A stretch of 64,000 nucleotides of DNA from Vermamoeba vermiformis. Its lineage: Eukaryota; Tubulinea; Echinamoebida. Positions 46,194-57,457 of the stretch are shown piece by piece. The stretch covers positions 95,912 through 159,911 of the forward strand of contig JBEWZL010000061.1 of NCBI GenBank assembly GCA_045837725.1. The letters run 5' to 3'. The notes beneath the pieces are model-generated. The model saw only the letters and a list, made by a program, of their open reading frames with translations, searched no databases and was not told the DNA's origin. The first letter of the stretch is position 1; each line of letters starts with the position of its first letter. The translations under genes were made by a program, and so were the position numbers.

Positions 46194-49100
46194 ATGGACC
46201 TTAAAATCAAAATACTATTTTCATTATTTTTATTATTATGTGGAGATAGTTATTCAATCGTTCCCAAGACGGTAAGTGTGATTACAATTTACGAAATAAT
46301 TAATCAAAATTTATTATAATTTTAATTTAGTCCGATAGCCACCAACCTATTTTCATAATAATATGCCTTGATAGTGGACTGCTATTGGCCCATTTCCGGG
46401 TGGAATGCGAGAAATTGCTGGAATGTCATTGGATGCGTATAGTACGTGCCATGTGGGTACCGCAGTAATACTAATATTCGCAGCATCAATTTTTACAGCT
46501 ACCGTTGATAACACGACCTATCCCAGCGAGTTAGGTATGTACTTAATCTTAGATTATTCTTCCGATCTAATTCATCTCAGGCGTCAATGGCCGTGTTGGC
46601 TGGAAACACTTTGATACGAGCGACGATGGATCAGTGCTCATCCATTATAGTGATTTCGACGAGAGTTTCTTACAAGTAAGCACGTGCCTGGATGCACACG
46701 TGAACTAACTCATTGGTTATAGCCGCCGTATGGCTGGTCGATCTTATTATGGCAAGGATGGGCCGTTGGTGAATTCAAAATCGATAGTGATGGCAAGTAA
46801 GTCGCACGACAATTGTTGAGTTCTGATGGACGTAACTGAGACTGCAACAGGTACCTCGTACACTGTTCAAATGTCATCGAGTACTACGTGGATTCACGCG
46901 CCAATCACTTCCACGGCGATGCATTGGTCTACGACTTGTTGTATACGCCAATAGACTTGACACAGGGCTCTCATCGGTTGTTCGTCAAGTTGATCAGTTC
47001 CATTCGCGCGTACGGCAACACCGCAAATGTCACGTTCACTTGTAAAGTACAGCCATGGCAAAACAAAATCAAAGTCATCAACACTGTTGCTCCGTCTGTG
47101 GTGGATAAGTATGTCGCAAGTTTGAGTTGGTCGTGCTCCTTCTAATCGCTCGCTCAGACAGCTTGTTACACCGCACGCCACTGTTTACGTCTTGAATAAT
47201 AATCGAGCTGCACGGTACAAAGTCACTGCCCCTCAAGTACGTCACGTATGTAACGATGTTAATGATGCTAATATTCCGCTAGGGATCGAGTTGGACTGTG
47301 ACGAGCGATTACAGTTGGATTCAATCCGGCCAGACAAAGCCGGTTAATTTTCTGCTAAGTACAGCCAATGCAATCACCTCATGCCCGACGACAGTACCCT
47401 TGTGTGTTGTGTCAGAGGATGCGCAGTGCATGCCTTTCAATTTGACTCTGAGTTGCGCTCAGTTCACCTCGGGTTACACCTTCACTTTCATCGATTATGA
47501 TGGCTCAGTACAATACGGTATGATGCTTTGCTAATAGCAATATTCTAACAGTCATTCAGCTGCTGCGTTGCCTCCTGCAGGTCCTTGTCCTAGTCAAGGC
47601 TGTGCAGTTATTTTAGCCTTGCACGGTGCTGGAGTAGATGCCGGCTCTCCGTTTTGGGTTGGAGCGTTCAACGTGCAAAAAGACAAGTGGATTTTGTATC
47701 CAACTGGACGAAGACCTTGGGGCTATGATTGGCACGGGCCGAGCGTACTTAACGTGTTCAAATCCCTTGAGATCTTGCAACGAGATTTACCTGGTGCTCC
47801 CGAAAAACAACACGGTCAGTTCTCTGTCGATAGTACAAGGCTCGTGTATGCAGGCCATTCAATGGGTGGAGCTGGGTAAGCATTAATAGTGTTAGTCGCA
47901 CAGCAGTAATCTAACGCACTTCAGCACATGGATGATTGCGAGTCACTTCCCTGATTTGGCAATGGCAAGTGCTCCAGCAGCAGGGTTCATTGCCATCGAA
48001 CAATACGTGCCATATTACTTGCGAGTCGGCTATGCTCATATTGATAAAATACTGCTAGGTGTAAGTTATCCATCATATCTTCCTTTCAGCGTATTAACAT
48101 CCTGAAGATATTGGAGAGCGCAATCAGCGAATACGATACGAATTTGTATGCGGCAAATATGGTAGGCATGCCATTGCTCGTTCAGTACGGCAGCGAGGAC
48201 AACAACGTGCCACCCTGGAATAGCAGGCGGATGGTAAGCGAAACGTTTCTTAGACTCAATTACTAAACAAAATAGGTGCGCATCATTTCCGAACTGAACC
48301 ACGATCCTGCTTCCGTTTCATTGGTTGAAGTTGCAGGTGAAGGGCATTGGTGGAACAGTGCGATGAATGGGCCAATAATTCAGCAGTTTTTCAACAACTC
48401 TGTCCAGCTTCCTGCCTTTCCAAAGCAGTTCGATGCTGTGACCATTAACCCTGCTTCCTCGGGCAGTCGTGGCTCCGTTTTGATTTTACAGAACACAATC
48501 CCGTTCCGATTAGCGCGCGTGTCTGTAACACAGCAATCGAGCATGCATTGGACAATCAAATGCCAGAACGTCAAGCGATTCGGGTTGACACTTGATCCCC
48601 GAAGTGTGCCGTTGAGCGGTCAAGTAACAATCCGAACTCCCGACGGCAAGTTACTTCCTTTCAGTGCCAAGTATCGCCTGCCTGAACATCACTTTTGTTT
48701 GCATGGTGATTTGTGGAAGGTAGATTACATTTTATTTTGGCTTTTGTTGATCGCTTTACCTTCAAGGTTTGTGCAACCAGCGATTGGCTAAGCAGTGGAG
48801 AAAGAACCATTGCGCAATATGGTCCTCCTGCAAGAATATTTGAACGACCATTCGCAGTTGTCTATGGTACCAAATCTCAGTACTCGTCTGCTCTGCTTAA
48901 ACTTGCCGTGCAGATTGCTAATGATTGGTTCCTTTATTCTGGAGGCAACAGTATGTTTTGCACAACGTGGCATTACGTACTTACTTATTATTATTGTCAG
49001 CCACAATCTTTAGCGATCATGAGATGAACAACAATTTGATTTCTGAGCTTGGCTTAAATTTGATTGTGATTGGAGGGCCAGCAGATAACTATTGGGCAGA

Positions 49101-49512
49101 GCAAATTCAATCTTTGTTGCCTGTTAACCGTATGTCTTCTTGATGTTGAATTCTGTTTAATATTCTTTAGGATCCACCAATGCATTTTCAATTGGATCTC
49201 ATACTCTCTCTGCTTCATCTGCTGGTGCGATCTATTTGGCTCCATCAAGTGTTGGTCAGTTGATGAATTTAATGATTGAGGGTTTAGATTTGGATGGTTT
49301 GTTATTAGCTGCTAGATATCTTCCTTATTCCACAGGAGTAACAGTGCCTGATTTTTGTAAGTAATGCCACTATTTTTGTTCACTAAACTAACATTTCTTA
49401 AGTTATTGTTGGTCAAAGTGCTCTTTGGTTGAGTGATGGAGGGATCTTGGCAGCTGGGTTTTGGGATTCAAATTGGCAGGCCAACACTCTGGCTAGTTAC
49501 TTTACTATGTAA
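46194..49512 (+). CDS. Large secreted alpha/beta hydrolase (esterase-like)
   Basis: Sixteen exons: 46194-46271, 46375-46441, 46499-46534, 46581-46675, 46723-46796, 46851-47108, 47158-47236, 47283-47517, 47560-47875, 47925-48060, 48108-48233, 48276-48719, 48767-48950, 49001-49129, 49171-49356, 49403-49512; 850 residues. It begins with a signal peptide (MDLKIKILFSLFLLLCG). The N-terminal third has WTAIGPFPGGMREIAG and a beta-rich, PA14-like segment (GWKHFDTSDDGSVLIHYSDF). The middle is an alpha/beta hydrolase: ILALHGAGVDAG (oxyanion loop), LVYAGHSMGGAGTW (nucleophile Ser in GHSMGG), PLLVQYGSEDNNVP (acid) and VEVAGEGHWWN (His), as in PHB-depolymerase-like and feruloyl-esterase-like enzymes. A further C-terminal domain of about 300 residues (from NPASSGSRGSV) has no clear match. 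Probably acts outside the cell or in digestive vacuoles on polymers or esters. The last exons (from about 49.0 kb) are poor in CpG, unlike the rest. Confidence 0.87.
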
Positions 49513-51290
49513 ATAAAACTATCATAGGAGCCTTGTTAGAACAGATAGTATGCTTATCTATTATGTTTTTGCACATCATTGGGAATAGACACATCCTGCT
49601 ATGTGCTGGTCACTTGGTTGGTGCAAATTGAAGGTCAACTTCTTCATCTTGATGGTGATGACAGGCAATTTGTCAATACCACTGCAGCCAGGGTCAATGT
49701 TGATGTTCATTGCTGTTGTGTGGCTTATGTTCTTGGCACTAATCTAGATTAGATTAGATTGGCTAATGCTTGTATGGAAGATTGTTTTTGCATCTAAGAT
49801 GATCTTGATCTCTTGAGCTACAAAGAACCTGACCTGAGAGATACTCGCTTTCTCTTGCCTGTCATCCAAGATATTGGCCTCAATGCCCCTGCTGATGCTG
49901 ATATGCCTCCAAATTCAATTGTGGAAATTTCTGATGATGAATCTCCAGCTCTGGGAATGACTCCATAGTCACATGCTTGGTTCAACTTGTCCCCAGATGC
50001 CAGTGCCACCTAAAAACAACTCAACCTGACCTGTTGTGAGACTCAGACCTGCCCTGATCTCAACCATCTTGAACCCAGTAGACTTCACACCTGAAGAAGA
50101 GAAGCAGCATGAGAAGAACTTGAAGAAGGCTTGTGTGATGCTTAAGCCCTTTAATGGTACTGTAAAGGTGCCAATGCCTTGGGTGGGGTTGAAAGACTTA
50201 TGAAGCATTGCTATTTGCTTCCACCTTCCTGAGTGCACTGCTTCCTGTTGGCATTGCATCAAGGGAAGATATCAGTGGTGTGGATCTGGAGGACAGTTCT
50301 GAGGTTAGTCAAAAGTTTGATTCTGTATTTAATTCAAAAATAGTCCCTATTATGCAGTTATTTTATGGTAAAGAAAAGGTTAAAATTGTTTTTTTATTTT
50401 TTGTGTTGGGCATGTGTGCATGAATCTGTATCTGACAGATTCCTGGATTATTGCTGATGATAAAGCAATGTACAAAATATATAAAATGTTAAAAGAAAAA
50501 AAAAATTTAATCTCTAATTTGTAACTCTGCATTTATTTATTATTGCTTTGTAAAAATAACAAGAGTCAAGTTGCATCCAGTGTATGCTGTTTGTCACTTG
50601 CAACAGCAAGCCATCGATACTTCAGCATCAATAATTACTGAGGTTATTGAGTTTTTCAAGAAGTGCAAATCTGCTCTCCAAAAAGAGCAGAAAGCAAGGT
50701 CTAGAAAGCGAAAGCAAGATGATTCTGAATCGTCTGAGCAACCTGCACAAAAGAAGCAAAAGATAAGTGGGAGTGCTTCACACAAGGAATGAATCAATGC
50801 TGTTGCAGCAAGGTACAGCAAAGTCCAGGATGAGGAACCTTCAGAATCTCCAAATGAACCTGATCAAGGTGAGTAATGCTAATGAGGATTCTTCAGTTGA
50901 GTATGGAGTTCATGAGGGAAGAAGAACAGCCACAATGGTGTGTGAGGACAGTACTCAACCTCTGGAGCATCTTGACAAAGTTGTAAAGCTTGGGGACAGG
51001 TTCAAAGCTTTGGAAAAATACTTGAGCCAGGGAGAGGAGGCAACATATGCACAAAAGGTGTCAAAGATTTGCATTAAAGTTCTTCGAGAATTTTTAAAGT
51101 TTGGAGTTTTTCTTCAGATCTGCAAGAAATCATCAAAATTAATGCTTGAAGGCATTGGCAGTATGTATGCTGAGTCCTATGTTAATCTGAGTACCCATGA
51201 GAACACATCATGGTTGCATGTGGAAAGAAACCTTTTGCTTCATCTGTGATTAAAGGGTGTTTAGGGCCAGGGCTGGCCAGTTTTTAAAAT
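49513..51290 (+). pseudogene. CpG-free, decayed coding-like sequence
   Basis: About 1.75 kb in which I count only about five CpG dinucleotides, with many TG and CA. Short plus-strand coding-like pieces occur in several frames: VEISDDESPALGMTP near 49920; VDFTPEEEKQHEKNLKKACV near 50085; a basic piece KARSRKRKQDDSESSEQPAQ at about 50695; and GDRFKALEKYLSQGEEATY near 50995. The last piece ends at 51290 in IKGCLGPGLASF and a TAA, the same end as a second copy at 55245. The frames do not join without breaks. I recognise no family. The composition fits long-term cytosine methylation and deamination. Confidence 0.4.
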
Positions 51291-51340
51291 AAAATTGTAC
51301 TTCAAACATGGGTAACCTTGTGCTTGGTGCAGCAGGAGGG

Positions 51341-51431
51341 CGTCAGACGGTCTGACGGCCTCAGGCAAGGGGGGGTGCGTCAGACCGTCTGACGGCCTCT
51401 GGCAAGGGGGGGTGCGTCAGACGGTCTGACG
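51341..51431. repeat. Palindrome array, 3 units
   Basis: Three units spaced 37 bp. Each has a 17-bp palindrome CGTCAGAC-N-GTCTGACG with a variable centre base (G, C, G), then GGCCTC, GGCAA and a run of G. Confidence 0.85.
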
Positions 51432-51590
51432 GCCTCAAGCAAAGAGGTGTTGCATCAACCAAGCTAATACTACTAGAATGGGGAGGTACGTAAGACAGGC
51501 AAACAGTCTAGAGATGGCACATAGGTTCGACATTGGCCTGCAGTCTTTGTGCTTGGGGAAGATGTCCGTTAGGGTATGTAAAGGGGTGAG

Positions 51591-51765
51591 GGCGTCCGAC
51601 ACGTCCGACGGTCTCCACGTGCCTCAATTACCATATTAGGAAATTCTGGGAATTGTCAGAAGAATTACTTTGCAAAAAAATTTCATGTACTGGAAAAGGG
51701 CGTCCGACGCGTCCGACGGTCTCCACGTGCCTCAATTACCATATTAGGAAATTCTGAGAATCTGT
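51591..51765. repeat. Tandem pair of about 108-bp units with GCGTCCGAC
   Basis: Two direct copies starting at about 51590 and 51698, each with GGGCGTCCGACGCGTCCGAC (first copy has one change) followed by GGTCTCCACGTGCC and an A/T-rich part. The same pair recurs at 55939-56112. Confidence 0.8.
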
Positions 51766-51824
51766 AGTTTCAAAGAAAAAACATGGAACCGAAGCCTCTT
51801 GCAGCAAGCTCCAAAACACAAAAT

Positions 51825-51860
51825 GCACCTGCACCTGCACCTGCACCTGCACATGCACCT
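51825..51860. repeat. (CACCTG)n microsatellite
   Basis: About six copies of the hexamer, at the same position in the duplicated block as the tract at 56177. Confidence 0.9.
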
Positions 51861-51956
51861 ACATTGCCGCAACCACGCAACCAAGTAAGAAAACGCTAAT
51901 TAACGAGTTAAATTCTTTATTTAAAACAAAGAACAAAAGGTACATGCTGGAAGACA

Positions 51957-52611
51957 CTAATTGCGTTGGACATAACCACGAGCTGCCAGTTCTTGGTCGA
52001 GGTCAACCAATAGACCCTCTGCCTCAACATTCTGCCTGTAAGATCTAAAGGAAAGTTTTTAGAGATGAAGAATAATTTTTTAAACCGAAGCAGTACTTAC
52101 CCTCAATAAGGCAGCGAATGATTTCGTCTCTCTTGGCTTGTTCGCCAACCAGCTTGATTCTAGTGCGTTCTCGTAACTTGGTGGCCCTCATGTACAGAGT
52201 GGTTGCATAGATGGCATCGGGATGTTGCAAAAAACTATGCAAAAAAATATTAGAAATAAAAATTAAAAAAATAATTTTTTACTTGCAAGTGGTGGTTTGG
52301 GAACTGCTCTCTTGCTCGTCGATACTCTTCACTAATGCTGAGAGACTGCGGAACAAAATTGTGATCCCGAGTTGCACCTGAATTTAAAAAAAATAAATTG
52401 CAATTCATAAATATAGTTACTTTGTATTTTAATGAAAACAAAGTGTAGAATATTTCTTATATATAATATTGTTGAAATTAATTAAATGCTTACACGCAAT
52501 GAAGGAGGTGATACTCATTTTGATCCGGAGTGTTGCAATATACATCTTGAATTCAAGGCGCTCAATGTGCTCATTCACTCGTTGAAGCTGGGCACGATAC
52601 GTCTGTTCCAT
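51957..52611 (-). pseudogene. Unknown coiled-coil-like gene, frames do not join cleanly
   Basis: Reading on the minus strand from the ATG at 52609-52611: exon 1 MEQTYRAQLQRVNEHIERLE, then (intron 'GTAAGC' to TTCAG) ATRDHNFVPQSLSISEEYRR, then HPDAIYATTLYMRATKLRER, then a final exon ending LLVDLDQELAARGYVQRN. Splice signals are good, but phases conflict at the second and third joins, so the gene is either broken or my exon ends are wrong. Helical, charged, about 170 residues, no family recognised. A related last exon lies at about 56300-56365. Confidence 0.35.
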
Positions 52612-52817
52612 AATTATCCTTAGTTGTCTATATTTTGAACAAAAAATACAGTTAGTCACAAAGTCAATTGAGCTAGATATTTTCGGTTATGATATGCACA
52701 TAAAACTATAAGTGCAATTAGTATTTAGTATTACATATTTAGTTGACTTGATTTCTGGAAGCTGCTGAACCTTTCATATAAATAATGCACCAGTGCGTGC
52801 ATCTCATTGGTACTGGT

Positions 52818-52867
52818 GCACATGCACCTGCACCTGTACTTGTACATGCACCTGCACCTGCACCTGC
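52818..52867. repeat. (CACCTG)n-like microsatellite
   Basis: Degenerate run of CACCTG and TGTACATG hexamers just beyond the stop of the F-box/ankyrin-like gene. Confidence 0.8.
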
Positions 52868-52883
52868 CGTAAAGGTAATTGTT

Positions 52884-53762
52884 TTATTCTGACTGTTCTT
52901 GCATAATCTCATTATACAAGTCCAGTGACATCTTCTTTATGGCATAGAGATCACAATGATGATTTGCATTCACGATCACCCGAAGTACAGAGGACGATCG
53001 ATGAGCTGCAGCAATTTGCCAGAGAGAAGTACCAGTGTTCCAACCAACAAAAACGGCGTAATCAATTATACACCCATGATCTCCAATGGCTGCAGCCTCC
53101 AAAGAAACTCCAAGAGGGGCACGAAGAACTGTATGCGAGTAGATCAGGCTGGCAAGTTGACCATGTAAAGCAGCTGCTTCACATGTATCACTGGTAGGTT
53201 CAACTCCTTGAGCGACAAGTGCCATCATGTACTTGATCTTCCCCTTTGAAGCCAAGTAATTCAACATCTTGCCATCGCAGAGCTGTTTTGTTCTTTTGCA
53301 AACCAATCGCACAGCAGAGAGACTCCACAAGCAAGATGAATAATTGGCGATTAATCTGCTCTTGTCGACCAAGTCAAACTTTGACGGACGTACAATGTGG
53401 ATCGGATCCAAGTTGCAAGGGTCCAGCAATTTGACACCTATTGTAAGGAGGCCTGGAATATCAGGGTAGGCTTTCTGAGTAATTAAACGAAGAATAATTA
53501 ATTATTTAATTTAAATAAAATAGTTCTCCAATTAAGAAAACAAAATTTAAAATTGTAGAAATGCTTAATTTGAATTGAAACTCACCAAATCTGAGATGAA
53601 GAGATTTCCACCAGGCTCCGAGGCTGCTTGTATTTCAATAGAGCAAAAAGTAATCTTTCTCCTAGTTTGTCCAGATCTGCGATGAAAACCATTGTTAATA
53701 CTACAACATAGAGTAATAATGAATATTGGATTGATACAGTACTTTTTAAAAGATGAAGCCAT
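52884..53762 (-). CDS. F-box/ankyrin-repeat-like protein
   Basis: Three exons, 53762-53743, 53676-53586 and 53474-52884, in phase; 233 residues. It starts MASSFKK. The middle has an F-box-like end (SLSAVRLVCKRTKQLCDG). The second half looks like degenerate ankyrin repeats of the type found with F-boxes in protists and large viruses: MLNYLASKGKIKYMMALVAQ, CEAAALHGQLASLIY, SLEAAAIGDHGCIIDY, LWQIAAAHRSSSVLRVIV. Such proteins can be adaptors of ubiquitin ligases. The introns lack the tight TACTAAC pattern of the core genes. It lies in the repeat-rich region between two unknown minus-strand genes, with about 60 bp to the next. Confidence 0.6.
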
Positions 53763-53821
53763 GAGTTTGTTTGGATTCTGCAACAAAAAAAATGTACCGA
53801 ACAACTACAATTTTTATTTAT

Positions 53822-54795
53822 TTACAAAATATCGCTAGAACGAGAATAGCTCATTTCAACACTATCGCTGCTACTAGCATCATCATCTCCAATATCTTCG
53901 TCCATGGGGACATATTCTGATAATGATGAATCCTCGTGCACCAGCAAGTCACTATCGAGGGACTCATCTGCAGGTGCAGGTGCAGGTGCAGGTGCAGGTT
54001 CATGTGCATGTGCTTGTGCAACTTCGGCTGCAGTCGGAGGGTACAAGCCCTGAAACCAATGGCAAGTATCAAAGTTGGGATCTGCTATTGCCTTTAAATT
54101 TGGCTGGTACCCCCAAACTTGACATGACTGGGCCGTTTCATCCTGCGTAATGCCTTTCAGCATACCTCGAGTTTGTTGTAGGCTCTCTAAGTTTACATTC
54201 TCCCCAAAAGTTGGATCTTTTGCTAGCACTTCATCTGTGGCATCTTCGATCTTAATAAAATGGTTAGCCCGATCATTAATGTTATACTTACATGTACTTA
54301 CTCCATAAACATTGGCAATAACTGTTGAATGAATTTGTAATAGAATGCCAGCGTACTTGACAATGTTGTCCATAGCATCTTGCTCCTCTCTAATCTCCTC
54401 CTCCTCGTGTTGTGATTTGGGCACAACATGTGCCCGCCATGGCTTTGTTGATGCAGTGCCTGTGGTGGCAGCTGCCTTAAAACTGACTACTGTCTCCACC
54501 GAATTGCCAGAATAAGTTCGTGTCAACTTAATTTGTCTCTTCCTTTTGATCCATTCAACCTTGAAATCATTTGCCACTTCGAATAATTTGATCATTTTAC
54601 TAGTATAACTGGTGTTAGACTCAATTTGAGAAATAAAACGTAATACAAAAACTTACTTAATTTGTTCGGTTACGACTGCTGGATCTGAGTCAATCTCTCC
54701 AAATATCTTCAGTGCAGTGCTCAATTCCACCCAATTCAAAGAATTAATGGATTGAGGCGTTTCAATATTGAGCTTTCGAATAAACCAAGACTGAT
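53822..54795 (-). CDS. Unknown acidic-tailed protein, 5' end uncertain
   Basis: Exons 54795-54657, 54599-54302 and 54250-53822 join in phase; about 288 residues without the first exon, which I cannot place. The 51-bp intron at 54251-54301 is stop-free and in frame but has perfect signals (GTAAGT, GCTAAC, AAG). Visible parts: WFIRKLNIETPQSINSLNWV, a basic stretch WIKRKRQIKLTRTYSG, QVWGYQPNLKAIADPNFDTC, then a Pro-Ala repeat (EPAPAPAPAPA) and a very acidic Ser/Asp-rich tail. The Pro-Ala tract is written by the same CACCTG hexamer found as a microsatellite nearby. No family recognised. Confidence 0.5.
53970..53999. repeat. (CACCTG)n tract inside a coding exon
   Basis: On the minus strand it encodes Pro-Ala repeats within the unknown acidic-tailed protein. 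Confidence 0.85.
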
Positions 54796-54872
54796 CTGGT
54801 TGAATAAAAAAATAAAATTAAAATCAATTTCTTAGTATTACGATTCAAATAATTATTAATTGCACTTACCTA

Positions 54873-55245
54873 GCTTTGAGAGCCGAATACTCCAACAGCG
54901 AAAGCAGATGCATAACCAACATCCAAAACACAGATGAATACAAACAATTCATGATGAAAGCCGAAAAAGCCGAAAAAATAGACAAACTCGTCAGTGTTGA
55001 CTCCAAAGACACTGATTCGAAGGATGAACAAGAAAAAAATCGAGAAAAAAATCCGAATCGGATGGTGAAAAAGAAGAAGAGTCCTAGAAGACATCGATAT
55101 TGAAATCCCTGATTTCAGAAAATTTGTCATAAACTGTATCATGAACAGAGACAAAGGTGACACTATACAACAAATCATCAAGAAAACAAACATCAACGCC
55201 AATCAAATTAAAGGGTGTTTAGGGCCAGGGCTGGCCAGTTTTTAA
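54873..55245 (+). pseudogene. 3' part of a charged protein ending GCLGPGLASF
   Basis: Plus-strand coding-like sequence after a possible acceptor (CTTACCTAG): LRAEYSNSESRCITNIQNTD, then KAEKAEKIDKLVSVDSKDTD and a Lys/Glu-rich part to about 55103, then, in a different frame, IDIEIPDFRKFVINCIMNRD and NINANQIKGCLGPGLASF to the TAA at 55243-55245. At least one frame change separates the parts. The final 12 residues equal the end of the decayed sequence at 51290, so both are copies of one gene family. Unknown function. Confidence 0.4.
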
Positions 55246-55313
55246 CATTTGTTTTTTTAAAATAAAATTGTACTTCAAACATGGGTAACCTTGTTCTTGG
55301 TGCAGCAGGAGGG

Positions 55314-55781
55314 CGTCAGACGGTCTGACGGCCTAGGGATGGGGGGTGCGTCAGACAGTCTGACAGCCTCAGGTGCAAAGGCATTGCACCTGCACCTGCA
55401 CCTGCACATTCAGTCATGCACTGCAACAGCAAAGGGCGTCAGACGGTCTGACGGCCTAGGAACGGGGGGTGCGTCAGACGGTCTGACAGCCTCTGGCAAC
55501 GGGGGGTGCGTCAGACAGTCTGATGGCCTCTGGCAAGGGGGGGGTGCGTCAGACGGTCTGACGGCCTCAGGCAAGGGGGTGCGTCAGACGGTCTGACGGC
55601 CTCAGGCAAGGGGGTGCGTCAGACGGTCTGACGGCCTCTGGCAAGGGGGGGTGCGTCAGACGGTCTGATGGCCTCAGGCAAGGGGGGTGCGTCAGACGGT
55701 CTGACGGCCTCTGGCAAGGGGGGGGTGCGTCAGACCGTCTGACGGCCTCAGGCAAGGGGGGGTGCATCAGACGGTCTGACA
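55314..55781. repeat. Palindrome array, about 12 units
   Basis: About twelve 17-bp palindromes CGTCAGAC-N-GTCTGACG at 34-39 bp spacing, alternating with runs of 4-8 G. The centre base is G, C or A while the arms are almost constant; a few copies have a single arm change. Confidence 0.85.
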
Positions 55782-55938
55782 GCCTCAAGCAATGAGGTGT
55801 TGCATCAACCAAGCTAATACTACTAGAATGGGGAGGTACGTAAGACAGGCAAACAGTCTAGAGATGGCACATAGGTTCGGCATTGGCCTGTAGTCTTTGT
55901 GCTTGGGGAAGATGTCTGTTAGGGTATGTAAAGGGGGG

Positions 55939-56112
55939 AGGGCGTCCGACGCGTCCGACGGTCTCCACGTGCCTCAATTACCATATTAGGAAATTCTGGG
56001 AATTGTCAGAAGAATTACTTTGCAAAAAAAAAATCATGTACTGGAAAAGGGCGTCCGACGCGTCCGACGGTCTCCACGTGCCTCAATTACCATATTAGGA
56101 AATTCTGAGAAT
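55939..56112. repeat. Tandem pair with GCGTCCGAC, right copy
   Basis: Two direct units of about 110 bp, nearly identical to 51591-51765. Confidence 0.8.
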
Positions 56113-56176
56113 CTGTAAGTCCAAAGAAAAAAACATGGAAGTGAAGCCCCTGGCAGCAAACTCCAAATAATGAAAT

Positions 56177-56206
56177 GCACCTGCACCTGCACCTGCACCT
56201 GCACCC
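56177..56206. repeat. (CACCTG)n microsatellite
   Basis: About five hexamer copies; a second tract follows at 56385-56412, and a short one at 58603-58619. Confidence 0.9.
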
Positions 56207-56365
56207 GAATACTGCAGCCACATTACAAGTAAGAAACACTGATTAACAAGTTCAATTCTTTCAAACAACAATTACAAAAGCTGGGAGGACACTAATTGTC
56301 TTTGGAACGAAATGTGTGGTGCTAGTTCTTTGTTGAGCTCAACCAACAGACCTTCTGCATAGTTA

Positions 56366-57457
56366 ATTCCTTTGCACCATATTTGCACCTGCACCTGCAC
56401 CTGCACCTGCACTGCACATCTAGCAGGTGCATTTCCGTGGATGTTGCTCCAATTTTTTTTTGTTATGCAAGCATCAAATTCTTGTTTTACTAATGTATAC
56501 CTTTGTTAATACAGGTAATATGCATGTGTGTATTGCTAATATGAGAGGATATTTTGTTAAAGGCAAGACTGCAGCTTCATCCGACTGGTGGAAATTGAGG
56601 CCAGAATGGAAGTGTTGTGCTGTGGCCAACATCGATATAAACAGAAGAAAGAGGAATACTACATGAGTTACATGTACTAAATCCCTTTCAAAAGCAGGAG
56701 AAGAAGTAGATCCACTTGTCCAGCATTCTCTAACTACTGCAGAGAAGCCAGCGCCAATAATCAGCAATTTACCTATATAGGGCAAGGTGTCAATTGTATA
56801 TTGCATTCAATTTTAACTATTTTTTGTTGATTTTTAAACGCATCTGAAGACTTGACCGCAGCATGTTCTCATGCTAAGCTACAGTTTCAAGCTATTTGCA
56901 ATAGGGATTACCAGGCTCATGAATTGGTTACCCTTTACCTTGGGTGGCTCTTCAAAGCAATGCTGTAAGCCACACAAGTCCCAGATGATCTTTCATCATT
57001 GATGGAAAATTGCTCGAGGCTAAAAGAGATTTTTTGAAAGGAGAAGAATTTACACTCGATTATGGTAAACTAAATATTTATTACATGTAATTTAATTTCG
57101 TATCAGGTTGTGGATGCTGGGAAAGTTTGGAGGCCAATCAAACACCAGACTAAAGAGTAGAAGAAAGCAGAGGAGTAAAACAATGATAAATAAAGACAAG
57201 CATGCTCTAAATAATGTGTACGAGCTTGGATCTTGCAGCAACAAAAAATATTGACTCTGTGGATAGGTAGTGCAGTGGAGAAAAAAAAAGGAGCTAACTT
57301 TAGACCAATAGGATTGCAGAACAAGGATTTTAGGATATTTGACCAGGAAACAGCTAGTTACTTTTAGGCGGGAAAACATGAGTCGGACCAATTTTCAGGT
57401 TCTACTCAATCCCAGCAATTGCCTGTTCATTGTAGTATGAGCACAATTAACAGTATT
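56366..57457 (+). other. Decayed coding-like sequence
   Basis: Low-CpG sequence with short coding-like pieces on the plus strand, such as SSDWWKLRPEWKCCAVANID near 56578, but no gene that can be closed. A SET-like end is listed separately. Confidence 0.35.
57001..57153 (+). pseudogene. Possible end of a SET-domain gene
   Basis: Two pieces, 57001-57064 and 57107-57153, join in phase across a 42-bp intron: DGKLLEAKRDFLKGEEFTLDY then GCGCWESLEANQTPD. The GEExTxDYG motif is what SET domains have near their end. The NHS motif that should lie upstream is not visible and upstream frames are interrupted, so this is at best a remnant. Confidence 0.3.

Larger units (their letters stand above)
51250..52040. 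repeat. Segmental duplication, left copy
   Basis: This block matches 55209-56365 base by base over long stretches: the gene end coding GCLGPGLASF, the palindrome array, the paired GCGTCCGAC repeats, a CACCTG tract, then the 3' end of a minus-strand gene (AEGLLVDLDQEL here, AEGLLVELNKEL in the other). The left copy has three palindrome units, the right copy about twelve. Confidence 0.8.
55209..56365. repeat. Segmental duplication, right copy
   Basis: Same order as the left copy (51250-52040), with an expanded palindrome array and an extra CACCTG tract inserted at 55385-55408. Flanking stretches differ by only a few per cent, so the duplication is fairly young. Confidence 0.8.

Noticed and set aside
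51341-55781. CRISPR-like repeat array
   Set aside because: Units are tandem with nearly identical spacers, in eukaryotic DNA, without cas genes.
55567-55812. Long repetitive frames across the palindrome array on both strands
   Set aside because: They come from the tandem unit length and have no start or gene context.
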